From a virus, in the IMG/VR virus record IMGVR_UViG_3300044295_000092, positions 1 through 64,000 of that record: a DNA stretch of 64,000 bases. One strand, written 5' to 3'. Below are positions 1 to 8,588 of this stretch, one piece after another. Numbering within the stretch: position 1 is the first letter of the stretch; every line of letters starts with the position of its first letter. Below the pieces are notes generated by a model, which saw only the letters and a list, made by a program, of their open reading frames with translations, made no database searches and was not told where the DNA came from. The position numbers were made by a program, and so were the translations under genes.

Positions 1-69
1 CACCCACCCACACACTTATGACCGAACCACCCGAACCGAACTCGGAACGGGGTTAACAAAATTCAGACG

Positions 70-105
70 AAAAAAAAAAGGGCTCGTGGAATTAACCACG
101 AACCC
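70..105 (-). terminator. Rho-independent terminator after the 227-aa gene
   Basis: Read on the minus strand, a 10-bp stem (GGGTTCGTGG with CCACGAGCCC, one G-U pair) closes a TTAATT loop and is followed by about ten T residues. It lies 28 bp beyond the stop codon of the minus-strand gene at 133-816. Stem strength and the long T-run make this a textbook intrinsic terminator. Confidence 0.93.
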
Positions 106-132
106 TTAACCCTTATAACTACGTTAACTTAG

Positions 133-816
133 TTAACTTAATACTTTCTGAACTACTGCACGAACTTCTTTGTTAAGTCTTAACGCTATCAATTCACTTC
201 TACCCTCTTGCGTTTTGAGTAGTCCGTTGAACCAATCTGTATATTGGGACTTGAAGTCCTTTAACTCTTGGCTTTCTTTGGCTTTCTCATCTTTTTCTAA
301 CTCTTGAGCTTTCTTAAACACTACGCTTGAAACCTCTTTGAATTTTTGTTTGCTTTCTTTGTCAGTTTTATCTGATAAGTTAACTAACTCTGATTTAAGA
401 TTTTCAATGCTAACGTGTTCATACTTCTTTTCTATTTCAGCTTGTTCAGCTTTCTTAGCTTGTTCATGCTTTGCAGTTTTGCTAGTGCCTTTGGGCTTTG
501 TAATGCCGTCAGCTTTAAGAATAGCAACCACTTCTTTAGAGTAGTTAGAAGCCGTTGAGGGTAAAATTTCTTTGGTATTCACAAGTCTGTTTTCAAAGTC
601 CGCAAATATCAATTCCCAGCGTTGCTTAGTGCAATCACTACCAATCAATGACTTGGTAGCTTTCGCAACCTTGAACACTAATTCACTACGTTTAAGCCCT
701 GCATGATGAGCTTGGCTCATTACATCTACCATTTCAACATCAATAAACTTCTTGTCTTGAACTGATAACACTTCTACTTGCTTTGCTGTTGCTGTTGCTG
801 TTGTTTTCTTTGACAT
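133..816 (-). CDS. Hypothetical lysine/glutamate-rich protein (227 aa)
   Basis: I do not recognise this protein. The N-terminal 90 residues look globular. Residues about 110-195 are very rich in K, E, A and Q with coiled-coil character, and a short helical C-terminus follows. The gene stands alone as a transcription unit, with a consensus sigma70 promoter at 917-945, a palindromic leader element at 848-882 and a strong terminator at 70-105. The ATG follows an AAAGAGG ribosome binding site. Such a strong promoter suggests high, probably early, expression. A DNA- or host-protein-binding takeover factor is possible, but no motif proves it. Confidence 0.8.
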   Translation of the reverse strand: MSKKTTATATAKQVEVLSVQDKKFIDVEMVDVMSQAHHAGLKRSELVFKVAKATKSLIGSDCTKQRWELIFADFENRLVNTKEILPSTASNYSKEVVAILKADGITKPKGTSKTAKHEQAKKAEQAEIEKKYEHVSIENLKSELVNLSDKTDKESKQKFKEVSSVVFKKAQELEKDEKAKESQELKDFKSQYTDWFNGLLKTQEGRSELIALRLNKEVRAVVQKVLS

Positions 817-847
817 ATTAAACCTCTTTAAGTTAAGTTATAAAATT

Positions 848-882
848 CGTTCTGCTTTGCACGATTGAGTGCAATTCAGAAC
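848..882. repeat. 35-nt nested palindrome, copy A
   Basis: This is one of five copies of an imperfect palindrome built as GTTCTG, 2 nt, TTGCAC, 6 nt, GTGCAA, 2 nt, CAGAAC. Both arms pair perfectly in this copy. It lies in the 5' leader of the 227-aa gene, between its promoter (917-945) and its start codon (816). The other copies are at 57042-57076, 59453-59487, 61126-61160 and 63801-63834. It could be a DNA operator or an RNA hairpin. Confidence 0.85.
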
Positions 883-916
883 ACTTATGAACTGAGTTAA
901 CTCAATTCATACGAGC

Positions 917-945
917 ATTATAGCATAACTAATTGACAATGTCAA
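917..945 (-). promoter_or_regulatory. Consensus sigma70 promoter for the 227-aa gene
   Basis: On the minus strand TTGACA (945-940) and TATAAT (922-917) are separated by exactly 17 bp, and TGC precedes the -10 box (extended -10). The -35 box is half of a perfect 13-bp dyad, TTGACATTGTCAA (933-945). The same dyad overlaps the -35 boxes at 61198-61226 and, with one mismatch, 47311-47338. This implies shared control by a dimeric regulator. Confidence 0.9.
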
Positions 946-1021
946 GTATATTATAAGGTATAACCCCTACTACCCCCCTATACCCCCAAAATTTTTTGGG
1001 ACTCCCACACAGGCGCGTACA

Positions 1022-1051
1022 TTGAACTTTGCACAAATAATAGGATATAAT
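1022..1051 (+). promoter_or_regulatory. Putative promoter for a small RNA
   Basis: TTGAAC (1022-1027), an 18-bp spacer and a perfect TATAAT (1046-1051) point to transcription starting near 1058-1060. That is exactly where the structured segment beginning GGGTTCG starts. No credible coding region follows on this strand before 2106, so the promoter probably serves a non-coding RNA. Confidence 0.55.
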
Positions 1052-1059
1052 TTAAAAAT

Positions 1060-1166
1060 GGGTTCGGTTAAGCCGACTTCAAAGGACATAGTAAGTTTGG
1101 CTTTTTTCGGCTTTCCGCCAGACAAGCAGTAACTATCAAATTTGCGAACCCACCCCCTTCTTTTTA
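1060..1166 (+). ncRNA. Candidate phage small RNA (about 105 nt)
   Basis: A 7-bp closing stem joins GGGTTCG (1060-1066) to CGAACCC (1145-1151). Inside it, GTTTGGC (1095-1101) pairs with GCCAGAC (1117-1123) and ATAGT (1088-1092) pairs with ACTAT (1132-1136). The 3' flank CCCCCTTCTTTTT could act as a weak terminator tail. A TATAAT box sits 9 nt upstream. It is not a tRNA, because no T-loop consensus precedes the 3' acceptor strand. The stretch otherwise lies between two minus-strand transcription units. The existence of the RNA is inference from structure plus promoter. Confidence 0.5.
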
Positions 1167-1202
1167 AAAAGGGCATTTCAAAAAATTTTTTGCAAAAAAT
1201 TT

Positions 1203-1227
1203 AAAAAAATGTGTAATATACTACACA
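1203..1227 (-). terminator. AT-rich intrinsic terminator of the 1268-2007 operon
   Basis: On the minus strand TGTGTA (1227-1222), a 6-nt loop and TACACA (1215-1210) are followed by seven T residues (1209-1203). It lies about 40 bp beyond the stop of the SprT-like gene. The stem is short and AT-rich, but it is perfectly paired and has a good T-tract. Confidence 0.65.
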
Positions 1228-1267
1228 ATTTTCATTCATATTAAAAAAGTCAGAGGTTGAATGAAAA

Positions 1268-1612
1268 CTAAAAGGTCTTACGATTGTAGCCGTAGAGTTT
1301 GCAGATCTCATCTGCTAGTACATCAAACCGCTCATCGTGCTTTTCATGGTCGTTGCTTTTTGGATTACGAGTGTAATTAAGAAGGTGAATCATTTCGTGA
1401 TGTAGAACTTCAGAAACTTGCTTTAAAGATTTGCGTGACTTATCTATCTGTATACGCATAGGTGGAGTAAGAAATAACCCATAACAATCAGGACTATCTA
1501 TAATTTCAAATTGTATTTTTACAGGGGCGGGCATCTTATAACGATTGAACGGAGGCATTGCAATAAAGCATTTATATAGCTGCCGTAACGTTCGCTTGTT
1601 ACAAAATGTCAA
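1268..1612 (-). CDS. SprT-like zinc metallopeptidase
   Basis: This 114-residue protein carries an HExxH zinc-binding motif (H72-E73-M-I-H76) in a helix preceded by a conserved HH pair. Further conserved-looking H/D/E residues follow (DHEKHDERFD, about 89-98), as in compact SprT-like and phage metallopeptidase families. The substrate is unknown; SprT relatives act on proteins bound to DNA. Its start overlaps the stop of the upstream gene (ATGA at 1609-1612), so the two are translationally coupled. It is the last gene before the terminator at 1203-1227. Confidence 0.7.
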   Translation of the reverse strand: MTFCNKRTLRQLYKCFIAMPPFNRYKMPAPVKIQFEIIDSPDCYGLFLTPPMRIQIDKSRKSLKQVSEVLHHEMIHLLNYTRNPKSNDHEKHDERFDVLADEICKLYGYNRKTF

Positions 1613-2007
1613 AACGAATAAACCTCGAAATAAACCATAGCATTATTATTTTCAAATTTAACTGTAGGCAAATTTCTTGGTTTAAACAATTCAGGATTAT
1701 ATACACCAGTTGCATCTATTTCAGGAAAGTAGATTAAAACAGAACGCATGCCATTCACATTATCCATTCTCCAGCAACCTTCATGATTAGCATGCCCTTT
1801 TTCAGTGGCATAAGCTGCATAAGGATAGTTTTTTAAACCCATCTTAATAAACTCACAAGGTTCTTTAGTCAAAACAACTTCACCAGTCTCTGATTTCATA
1901 GAGAACTCTTTAATATCTTCTTGAGATTTACTTTCCATAGGCCATAATGCAACCCACCAAAGTAAAATTCCTGCAATAGTAATTGTGATGAGGTCTTTCA
2001 TGTACAC
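1609..2007 (-). CDS. Hypothetical exported or membrane-anchored protein
   Basis: The 132-residue protein begins with a hydrophobic segment (about residues 6-23) after MYMKD, which looks like an uncleaved signal anchor or signal peptide. The remainder is soluble, with two cysteines (C52 and one in a GCWRMD motif near 79). I do not recognise a family. A start at the third codon is also possible. It heads the short operon with the metallopeptidase gene and diverges from the terminase operon across the 2008-2105 gap. Confidence 0.65.
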   Translation of the reverse strand: MYMKDLITITIAGILLWWVALWPMESKSQEDIKEFSMKSETGEVVLTKEPCEFIKMGLKNYPYAAYATEKGHANHEGCWRMDNVNGMRSVLIYFPEIDATGVYNPELFKPRNLPTVKFENNNAMVYFEVYSF

Positions 2008-2025
2008 ATTATACTAAAAAAGTAC

Positions 2026-2054
2026 TTGATTTATATAATAAATTAGTATATAGT
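2026..2054 (+). promoter_or_regulatory. Putative promoter of the virion operon
   Basis: TTGATT (2026-2031) and TATAGT (2049-2054) are separated by 17 bp on the plus strand, 52 bp before the start of the terminase small-subunit gene. The match to sigma70 is good at -10 (5/6) and partial at -35 (4/6), as expected of a promoter that needs activation. It lies in the divergent gap between the left minus-strand operon and the virion module. Confidence 0.5.
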
Positions 2055-2105
2055 GCCGTCCAATAGCTGCAAAAATAAATTCAAGGATGTAAACAGCGAC
2101 ATTTT

Positions 2106-2687
2106 ATGGCAATAACCATTATTCCAACGGCTAATGTGCCACTTCCTGACGACTTTGAGTCGGAAGAACCTACTACATTAGAACAAAAAGTCAAAGTAGC
2201 TGCTAAAACCATGCAAATTTTAGATGAAGCAGGGGCAGAAATCCCAGTTTCTACACAAGAAAAGCAAGAAGCTGAAGAAATATTTAAAAATTTTACAAAT
2301 CCAGACATAACTGCTCCATTAAATGCTGCTACTAAGCAAGCTTTGAATGTTCCTGCTACAGTTCAGCATTTATATGCGATGTTATCGGACTATGATCATC
2401 AAGTTGTACAAGAAGCCGTCCAATTGAGACGGTTTGTTACTAATAAACTAATAGAAGATGCAGGGTTATCAGATCCTAGACATAGATTGAAAGCATTAGA
2501 GTTACTTGGTAAGATAAGTGATGTGGGTTTATTTTCAGAAAAAACAGAAATTACTGTTAAAAACTTATCACAAGAAGATTTAGAAGCTCAAATTAAAGCT
2601 AAGATGTATAAAATACTAGGCAAGACTGCAGTTATTGATGCATCATTTGAAGTTGTTGAAACAAAAGACGTAACACCTGATATTTAA
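2106..2687 (+). CDS. Putative terminase small subunit
   Basis: The gene sits immediately upstream of the large terminase gene, 1 bp away, at the head of the virion module. The 193-residue product has an acidic N-terminus and a helical core. A segment near residues 135-155 (KALELLGKISDVGLFSEK) resembles the LLGK..GLF motif common in phage small terminase subunits. It would recognise phage DNA and deliver it to the ATPase/nuclease subunit. The ribosome binding site is weak. Identification rests mainly on position and this motif. Confidence 0.65.
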   Translation: MAITIIPTANVPLPDDFESEEPTTLEQKVKVAAKTMQILDEAGAEIPVSTQEKQEAEEIFKNFTNPDITAPLNAATKQALNVPATVQHLYAMLSDYDHQVVQEAVQLRRFVTNKLIEDAGLSDPRHRLKALELLGKISDVGLFSEKTEITVKNLSQEDLEAQIKAKMYKILGKTAVIDASFEVVETKDVTPDI

Positions 2688-2688
2688 T

Positions 2689-4230
2689 ATGGCGATACAA
2701 ATACCAGGTGTCAGTGAAGCTGATATAGATAAAGCGTTAGCTAATATTTCTGTTCTTCCTCCTCATGAGCAGATGCAGTTTTTAGCACAGCTAAATGAAT
2801 TAGAGAAAACACAAGAAGTATCACAAAGACAGACTACATTTTTAGAATTTGTTAAACATGTTTATCCAGGATACAAAGTAGGAGCTCATCATAAAAAACT
2901 TGCACAAATCTTTGAAGACATTGCTAACGGAAAAAAGAAACGAGTTATTGTTAACATTGCTCCGCGACACGGGAAATCCGAACTCATCTCATATTTGGCA
3001 CCGGCTTGGTTTTTGGGTAAATACCCGGCTAAGAAGATTATTATGGCATCTCATACAGCTGACCTTGCAGTTAACTTTGGTCGACGTGTTCGTAACCTTG
3101 TGGGTAGTGATGCTTATAAAGATGTTTTTCCCGAAGTAGAGTTACAAGCTGATAGCAAATCCGCATCTCGCTGGGGAACTAATTTTAATGGGGAGTACTT
3201 TGCCATCGGTGTGGGGGGTGCTCTTGCTGGTCGTGGCGCCGATTTATTTATCATTGATGATCCTCACTCAGAACAGGATGCGAAGCTCGGACGTCCGGAT
3301 GTTTTTCTACCTGCTTGGGAGTGGTTTCAGTCTGGTCCTATTCAGCGTCTTATGCCAGGCGGTGCTATTATTGTAGTGATGACTAGGTGGTCTAAGTTAG
3401 ATTTGACGGGCCAAATAGTTAACCAAATGGTAAAAAATGAAGGCGTGGATGAGTGGGAAGTTGTTGAATTTCCAGCGATTATTGAAGACAAAGAAGGTAA
3501 CGAAGCTTCACTATGGCCAGAGTTTTGGCCACTAGAAGAACTAAAAGCAAAGAAGGCTTCACTTGATATACGATATTGGAATGCGCAATACTTACAGAAC
3601 CCAGTATCAGAAGAAGGTGCCCTCATCAAACGTGAATGGTGGAAGATATGGGATAAAGAAGATCCACCAAGTTGCGAGTTTACGATTATGGCGCTTGATG
3701 CAGCCCAAGAAGCTAACACAAGGGCTGATTATAATTCGTTAACTACGTGGGGTGTCTTTTTTAACGAAGAAACCAATAATTATAATATAATACTGCTAAA
3801 TGCAATAAAGAAACGTTTGGAATTTCCAGAACTCAAAGAACTTGTTCTAGAAGAATATAAAGATTGGGAACCCGACGCATTCATAGTAGAAAAGAAATCT
3901 AACGGAGCAGCTCTCTATCAAGAGATGAGAAGGATGGGTGTTCCGATAGGAGAATTTACACCTGGAAAAGGGCAAGATAAGATTAGTCGCGTTAACTCTG
4001 TGGCAGACTTGTTTAGATCAGGAATAGTATGGGCACCCGATAGACGTTGGGCACATGAACTGATTGAAGAGTGTAATGACTTTCCTGCAGGTGCTAACGA
4101 TGACCAAGTGGATAGTACAACATTAGCCTTGATGCGCTTCAGACAAGGTGGGTTCATTAGATTACCTAATGATGAACCTGATGAGATATATGGCTTCAAG
4201 AGTAGTAGAAACAGATTGTACTTAGTATGA
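2689..4230 (+). CDS. terL: Terminase large subunit
   Basis: This is the packaging motor ATPase and nuclease (513 aa). The N-terminal ATPase has a Walker A-like motif APRHGKSE (91-98), a Walker B LFIIDDP (186-192) and a coupling segment VMTRW (230-234). The C-terminal RNase H-like nuclease shows the expected acidic residues, in LDAA (D337), VEKK (E401) and NDDQVD (D471, D472, D475). Length and motif order are normal for the family. The stop overlaps the start of the next small gene (ATGA at 4227-4230). Confidence 0.97.
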   Translation: MAIQIPGVSEADIDKALANISVLPPHEQMQFLAQLNELEKTQEVSQRQTTFLEFVKHVYPGYKVGAHHKKLAQIFEDIANGKKKRVIVNIAPRHGKSELISYLAPAWFLGKYPAKKIIMASHTADLAVNFGRRVRNLVGSDAYKDVFPEVELQADSKSASRWGTNFNGEYFAIGVGGALAGRGADLFIIDDPHSEQDAKLGRPDVFLPAWEWFQSGPIQRLMPGGAIIVVMTRWSKLDLTGQIVNQMVKNEGVDEWEVVEFPAIIEDKEGNEASLWPEFWPLEELKAKKASLDIRYWNAQYLQNPVSEEGALIKREWWKIWDKEDPPSCEFTIMALDAAQEANTRADYNSLTTWGVFFNEETNNYNIILLNAIKKRLEFPELKELVLEEYKDWEPDAFIVEKKSNGAALYQEMRRMGVPIGEFTPGKGQDKISRVNSVADLFRSGIVWAPDRRWAHELIEECNDFPAGANDDQVDSTTLALMRFRQGGFIRLPNDEPDEIYGFKSSRNRLYLV

Positions 4231-4397
4231 TTGTATATAGTGTCAAAGGTTTGTTTGATGGGCGTAAACGAAAAGTATGTAGAAGAATGTCAGACAAAAG
4301 CAAAAGAGTATATGCTAAGTTACATAAATACAGAAAAATGTGGTGGCATTTTAAAACAAGATGGGACCCGAACACGGACGAATTAACAGAGGAATAG
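4227..4397 (+). CDS. Small basic protein between terL and portal (56 aa)
   Basis: An ATG at 4227 overlaps the terL stop as ATGA and opens a 56-codon frame that ends 3 bp before the portal start. The product is strongly basic and aromatic (RKRK, KLHKYRKMWWHF) with an acidic tail ending in EE. Position, coupling and frame length support a real gene. I recognise no family. Basic proteins in this spot may assist packaging, but that is only a guess. Confidence 0.7.
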   Translation: MIVYSVKGLFDGRKRKVCRRMSDKSKRVYAKLHKYRKMWWHFKTRWDPNTDELTEE

Positions 4398-4400
4398 AAT

Positions 4401-6893
4401 ATGGCAGTGAATATAGATAAAAGTGTAAGTCAAGCTCCAATGGGGTTAGAAGAATTAGCGAGTGCTCAACCAGACCTTGCTATTGAAATTGAAAATCCAG
4501 ACTCAGTCACATTAGATGATGGCAGTATGGAGATTACCATTGTGCCTGGTAAAGAAACTAATGATGAGTTTAATGCCAACCTTGCAGAGGATATGGATGA
4601 AGGACAACTTACAGAACTTGCAGGTGATCTTGTAGGTGAGTTTGATGCCGATGTTAATTCTAGAAAAGATTGGTTGACTACATACGTTGATGGTCTAGAG
4701 TTATTAGGATTAAAAGTAGAAGATAGAACAGAACCATGGCCTGGTGCATGTAACGTCTATCACCCACTCATGACTGAGGCATTAGTTAAATTCCAAGCGG
4801 AAACGATGATGGAAACATTTCCAGCAGCGGGTCCTGTCAAAACAGTTATTATAGGTAAGCAGACAAAAGAAAAAGAAGAAGCAGCTGAACGTGTTAAAGA
4901 AGATATGAACTATCAGTTAACACAAGAGATGCCAGAATATAGACCTGAGCATGAAAGAATGTTATGGGGTCTAGGTTTAGCTGGTAATGCGTTTAAGAAA
5001 GTTTACTATGATCCGTCTCTAGAACGTCAAGTTTCGATGTATGTGCCAGCAGAAGATATTGTAGTCCCATATGGTGCGTCATCATTAGAAACTGCAGAAC
5101 GTGTAACACACGTCATGCGTAAAACTAAAAATGAGTTACGTAAATTACAAGTAGCTGGGTTCTACCGTGATGTTGACTTAGGAGATCCGTTTATTGATAT
5201 TGACGAAGCTGAACGTCGTATCGCTGAGAAATTAGGGTTCAACCCAACAGAAGATGATCGATATAAAATCCTTGAGATGCACGTTAATATCGACTTAGAA
5301 AATGGTGATAGTGAAGATGGTATAGCACTGCCTTATGTTGTTACGATTGAAAAAGGTACAGGTACCATATTATCTATTAGACGTAATTGGAACCCAGATG
5401 ATAAAAAGAAATTAAAACGTAACCACTTCGTTCACTATGGTTACATTCCTGGATTTGGTTTTTATTGCTTTGGCTTGATCCACCTGATAGGAGCTTTCGC
5501 GAAGTCAGGGACAATGATTCTACGTCAACTTGTAGATGCCGGTACATTATCTAATCTACCAGGTGGTATGAAGTCAAGAGGCTTAAGAATTAAAGGTGAT
5601 GACACACCTATTGCTCCAGGTGAATGGAGAGATGTAGATGTACCATCAGGTGCTATACGTGACAACATCTTACCACTACCGTACAAAGAACCTTCACAAG
5701 TATTGCAAAGTTTGATGAATCAGATTATTGAAGAAGGTCGTAGATTTGCATCTGCTGCTGATATGAAAGTATCTGATATGTCAGCTAATTCACCAGTAGG
5801 TACAACATTAGCGATTCTTGAAAGAACTCTTAAAGTCATGTCTGCAGTTCAAGCTCGTGTTTACTATGCGATGAAACAAGAGTTTAAATTACTTAAAGGC
5901 ATTATTAGAGATTACACGCCAGAAGAATATAATTATGATCCTGAAATAGGTGACAGACGTGCTAAACAAGCTGATTATGATAATGTAGATGTTATACCTG
6001 TATCAGATCCTAATGCTGCTACAATGTCTCAAAAAGTTGTACAGTATCAAGCAGTTATGCAAATGGCTGCACAATATCCACAGATTTATGATTTAGCTGA
6101 ACTTAATAAACAAATGTTAGAAGTTTTAGGTGTTAAGAATATTGGTAAATTAATCCCATCAGCTGACGATCAAAAACCAAAAGATCCTGTAACAGAAAAT
6201 ATGGATATTATTAATGGTAAACCAGCTAAAGCATTTATTTACCAAGATCATCAAGCACATATTCAAGTTCATATGGCTGCTATGCAAGATCCAAAAATTC
6301 AACAAATGGTTGGACAAAATCCACAAGCTCAAACAATACAAGCTGCAGCAATGGCACATATTAATGAGCATGTAGCCTTTGAATATAGAAAACAAATTGA
6401 AGAACAACTTGGTGTACCACTTCCAGAAATGGATGAAACACTACCTGAAGATGTTGAAGTAGAAATTTCTAAATTAATGGCAGCAGCTGCATCTAAATTA
6501 TTAGCTAAAGATCAGTCTGAAATTCAACAACAACAAATTCAACAACAGCAACAAGACCCACTCATTCAATTACAACAGCAAGAACTTGAATTAAAAGCTA
6601 GAGATATAGCTATTAAAGAGAAGAAAACAGCGGCTGATATTGAAGCTGAAAACAAACGTCTTGAACTTGAAAACAAACGTATTGATTCTCAAGAAAGAGT
6701 TGCTGGAGCTCAACTTGGTGCTAAAGTTGTAACAGATCATCAAAGAATTAATGTTGAAGATCAACGTAATAAAGTTCAACAAGCTGCTGATGGTATGCGA
6801 ATTGGTGTTGAAGCAGAAAGACAAAAGAAAGAACATTCACATCGACAAGAACAACTAAATTTACAAAGGGAATCTAAACAACCTAAGGAGTAA
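4401..6893 (+). CDS. Portal protein (830 aa)
   Basis: The dodecameric head vertex through which DNA enters and leaves. The gene directly follows terL and the protein is long, as in podovirus portals of the P22-like fold. Residues about 60-620 form the portal body, including segments such as EPWPGACNVYHPL near 113. Residues about 690-825 form a very long glutamine/lysine-rich coiled-coil tail with QQQ runs, comparable in position to the barrel helix of P22-type portals. Preceded by AGAGGAATAGAAT before the ATG. Family assignment comes from context and overall sequence character. Confidence 0.9.
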   Translation: MAVNIDKSVSQAPMGLEELASAQPDLAIEIENPDSVTLDDGSMEITIVPGKETNDEFNANLAEDMDEGQLTELAGDLVGEFDADVNSRKDWLTTYVDGLELLGLKVEDRTEPWPGACNVYHPLMTEALVKFQAETMMETFPAAGPVKTVIIGKQTKEKEEAAERVKEDMNYQLTQEMPEYRPEHERMLWGLGLAGNAFKKVYYDPSLERQVSMYVPAEDIVVPYGASSLETAERVTHVMRKTKNELRKLQVAGFYRDVDLGDPFIDIDEAERRIAEKLGFNPTEDDRYKILEMHVNIDLENGDSEDGIALPYVVTIEKGTGTILSIRRNWNPDDKKKLKRNHFVHYGYIPGFGFYCFGLIHLIGAFAKSGTMILRQLVDAGTLSNLPGGMKSRGLRIKGDDTPIAPGEWRDVDVPSGAIRDNILPLPYKEPSQVLQSLMNQIIEEGRRFASAADMKVSDMSANSPVGTTLAILERTLKVMSAVQARVYYAMKQEFKLLKGIIRDYTPEEYNYDPEIGDRRAKQADYDNVDVIPVSDPNAATMSQKVVQYQAVMQMAAQYPQIYDLAELNKQMLEVLGVKNIGKLIPSADDQKPKDPVTENMDIINGKPAKAFIYQDHQAHIQVHMAAMQDPKIQQMVGQNPQAQTIQAAAMAHINEHVAFEYRKQIEEQLGVPLPEMDETLPEDVEVEISKLMAAAASKLLAKDQSEIQQQQIQQQQQDPLIQLQQQELELKARDIAIKEKKTAADIEAENKRLELENKRIDSQERVAGAQLGAKVVTDHQRINVEDQRNKVQQAADGMRIGVEAERQKKEHSHRQEQLNLQRESKQPKE

Positions 6894-6897
6894 TTAA

Positions 6898-7092
6898 ATG
6901 AATCAACCGCTAGAGCTATTATTGTCTCGAATAGCTGATAGACGCAAAACAATAGAAACAGGACTTATTGATGGGGCATCGAAAGATTATGCTCAGTATC
7001 AACATTCAGTGGGGTTTATACAAGGTCTTACCACTGCTGAATCCATAATAAAAGACTTTGCAAAACAAATGGAGACATATGACGATGAGTGA
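6898..7092 (+). CDS. Hypothetical small protein (64 aa)
   Basis: A short helical, mildly acidic protein with a good AAGGAG ribosome binding site, placed between portal and the GroES-like gene. Its last eight bases overlap the next gene. A shared pattern of small helical proteins beside portal genes suggests a virion assembly role, but I do not recognise it. Confidence 0.75.
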   Translation: MNQPLELLLSRIADRRKTIETGLIDGASKDYAQYQHSVGFIQGLTTAESIIKDFAKQMETYDDE

Positions 7093-7528
7093 CATACTCA
7101 CAATGAATAAAGATCTGGTAGATGCATCTGGTCGACCGATTAATATTCCAGTAGTAAATGATGTAAAAGCGGAAGACATTCCGATTGAAGAAAGAGGTTT
7201 GCAATTACCAGAACCTCAAGGTTACAGAATTTTATGTGCAATTCCAGATGCATCGGATACATATGAAAGTGGTTTAGCGAAAGCTGGCCAAACAAAACAT
7301 ATAGAAGAACATTCCACTGTAGTGTTATTTGTAGTGAAAATGGGTAATCTATGTTATCAAGATCCAGTTAGATTTCCAACGGGTCCATGGTGTAAAGAGG
7401 GTGATTTTGTATTGACACGTGCTTATGCAGGTACTCGATTCAAAATCCACGGAAGAGAATTCCGCATTATTAACGACGATACTGTAGAAGGTGTGGTGCA
7501 AGATCCACGCGGCTACACTCGCGCATAA
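7085..7528 (+). CDS. GroES-like co-chaperonin
   Basis: The 147-residue product has the size and strand pattern of a Cpn10 fold: a start near GYRILCAIP, a flexible middle, a VKMGN turn, KEGDFVL, and a C-terminal INDDTVEGVV strand typical of GroES ends. Phage co-chaperonins such as T4 gp31 help the host GroEL fold the capsid protein, and this gene lies between portal and capsid genes. I chose ATG 7085 because GGAG lies 9 nt upstream; upstream in-frame starts at 7058 and 7079 have poor spacing. Without a profile search the fold remains probable rather than certain. Confidence 0.65.
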   Translation: MSDILTMNKDLVDASGRPINIPVVNDVKAEDIPIEERGLQLPEPQGYRILCAIPDASDTYESGLAKAGQTKHIEEHSTVVLFVVKMGNLCYQDPVRFPTGPWCKEGDFVLTRAYAGTRFKIHGREFRIINDDTVEGVVQDPRGYTRA

Positions 7529-7538
7529 GGAGAAATAA

Positions 7539-8588
7539 ATGGCTAATGTAAAACAAGATGGTATTGTTTTTGAATATCCAGATGATATGGATGTTCCTGG
7601 AGCGAAAGCTACTGATGAACAAGAAGTTGATTTAAGCCCTAAGGATGTAGAACCTAAAAAAGAAGCTCCTAAGGTTGAAGCAAAGGTAGATAATTTTGAT
7701 CTTGAAATAGAAGATGATACTCCTACACAAGATAGAAATCGTGAGCCTTTACCTAAAGAAGTTGTAGATGAATTAGAAAATGATCCATTGGATGATTATT
7801 CAGAAAGAGTTAAACAACGTTTAGCTCAAATGAAAAAAGTCTGGCATGATGAAAGACGTGCTAAAGAAGCAGCAGATCGTGAAAGACAAGAAGCAATTAG
7901 GTTTGCACAACAAATTGCAGAGGACAATAAGAAGTTAAAAGCTACTTTGAGTTCTGGCGAATTAACCTATATTGAAACTTTGAAAAACGGTTTAGAGCAT
8001 CAACTTAATTTAGCTAAAAGAGATTATCGAGAAGCTTATGATTCAGGTAATACTGAACAGATTATCGAAGCTCAACAAAAAATGAATGATGCACAGTTAA
8101 GACTGTCTCAAGCTCAAAATTATAGACCTCAATACGAATCTTCTTTACAAGATGATAAAAATGAGGTATATATACCACAATTACAACAGCAGCCTCAAAC
8201 CCCTGCTTTTAAACCAGATTCTAAAGCTCTTGCCTGGCAAGAAAAGAATAATTGGTTTGGTAGTGATGAGGAAATGACAAGCTTAGCGCTTGGTCTGCAT
8301 GAAAAATTGGTTAGAAGTGGGGTAAATCCTACATCTGATGAATATTATCGTCGTATTGATAGTACGATGCAAAAACGATTCCCAGAATACTTTGGGGATG
8401 CAACGCTAGACGAGGAAACACCCGCCCAGCGCACAAAACCTTCGACTGTAGTTGCTCCGGCAACGCGTAGTACCGCGCCTAAAAAAGTACGTCTGACGAA
8501 GACACAAGTAGCGTTAGCCAAAAAATTTGGTCTAACACCGGAACAATATGCAAGAGAAACTTTAAAATTGGAGAACGCAAATGGATAA
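7539..8588 (+). CDS. Putative capsid scaffolding protein
   Basis: A 349-residue, highly charged, acidic N-terminal region (1-90) is followed by a long coiled coil (about 90-200), a linker and a basic C-terminus (KKVRLTKTQVALAKKF, about 316-331). This is the layout of scaffolding proteins, where a basic C-terminal helix docks to the capsid protein. It lies four genes before the major capsid gene. The stop overlaps the next start by 8 bp. Confidence 0.75.
   Translation: MANVKQDGIVFEYPDDMDVPGAKATDEQEVDLSPKDVEPKKEAPKVEAKVDNFDLEIEDDTPTQDRNREPLPKEVVDELENDPLDDYSERVKQRLAQMKKVWHDERRAKEAADRERQEAIRFAQQIAEDNKKLKATLSSGELTYIETLKNGLEHQLNLAKRDYREAYDSGNTEQIIEAQQKMNDAQLRLSQAQNYRPQYESSLQDDKNEVYIPQLQQQPQTPAFKPDSKALAWQEKNNWFGSDEEMTSLALGLHEKLVRSGVNPTSDEYYRRIDSTMQKRFPEYFGDATLDEETPAQRTKPSTVVAPATRSTAPKKVRLTKTQVALAKKFGLTPEQYARETLKLENANG

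Noticed and set aside
44-67. CGGAAC...TTCAGAC as a sixth palindrome copy
   Set aside because: The inner GCACT/AGTGC stem is missing and the arms have the wrong order; at most a relic.
1060-1151. Possible tRNA (7-bp acceptor-like stem, 92 nt)
   Set aside because: No GTTCRA T-loop precedes the 3' strand and no proper anticodon arm can be drawn.
970-1176. 68-codon minus-strand frame over the candidate sRNA
   Set aside because: It has no good ribosome binding site, odd composition, and overlaps a structured region with its own promoter on the other strand. Chance reading is more likely.
2008-2013. ATTATA as -10 box for the exported-protein gene
   Set aside because: It abuts the start codon, so transcription would begin inside the gene, and there is no -35 match.
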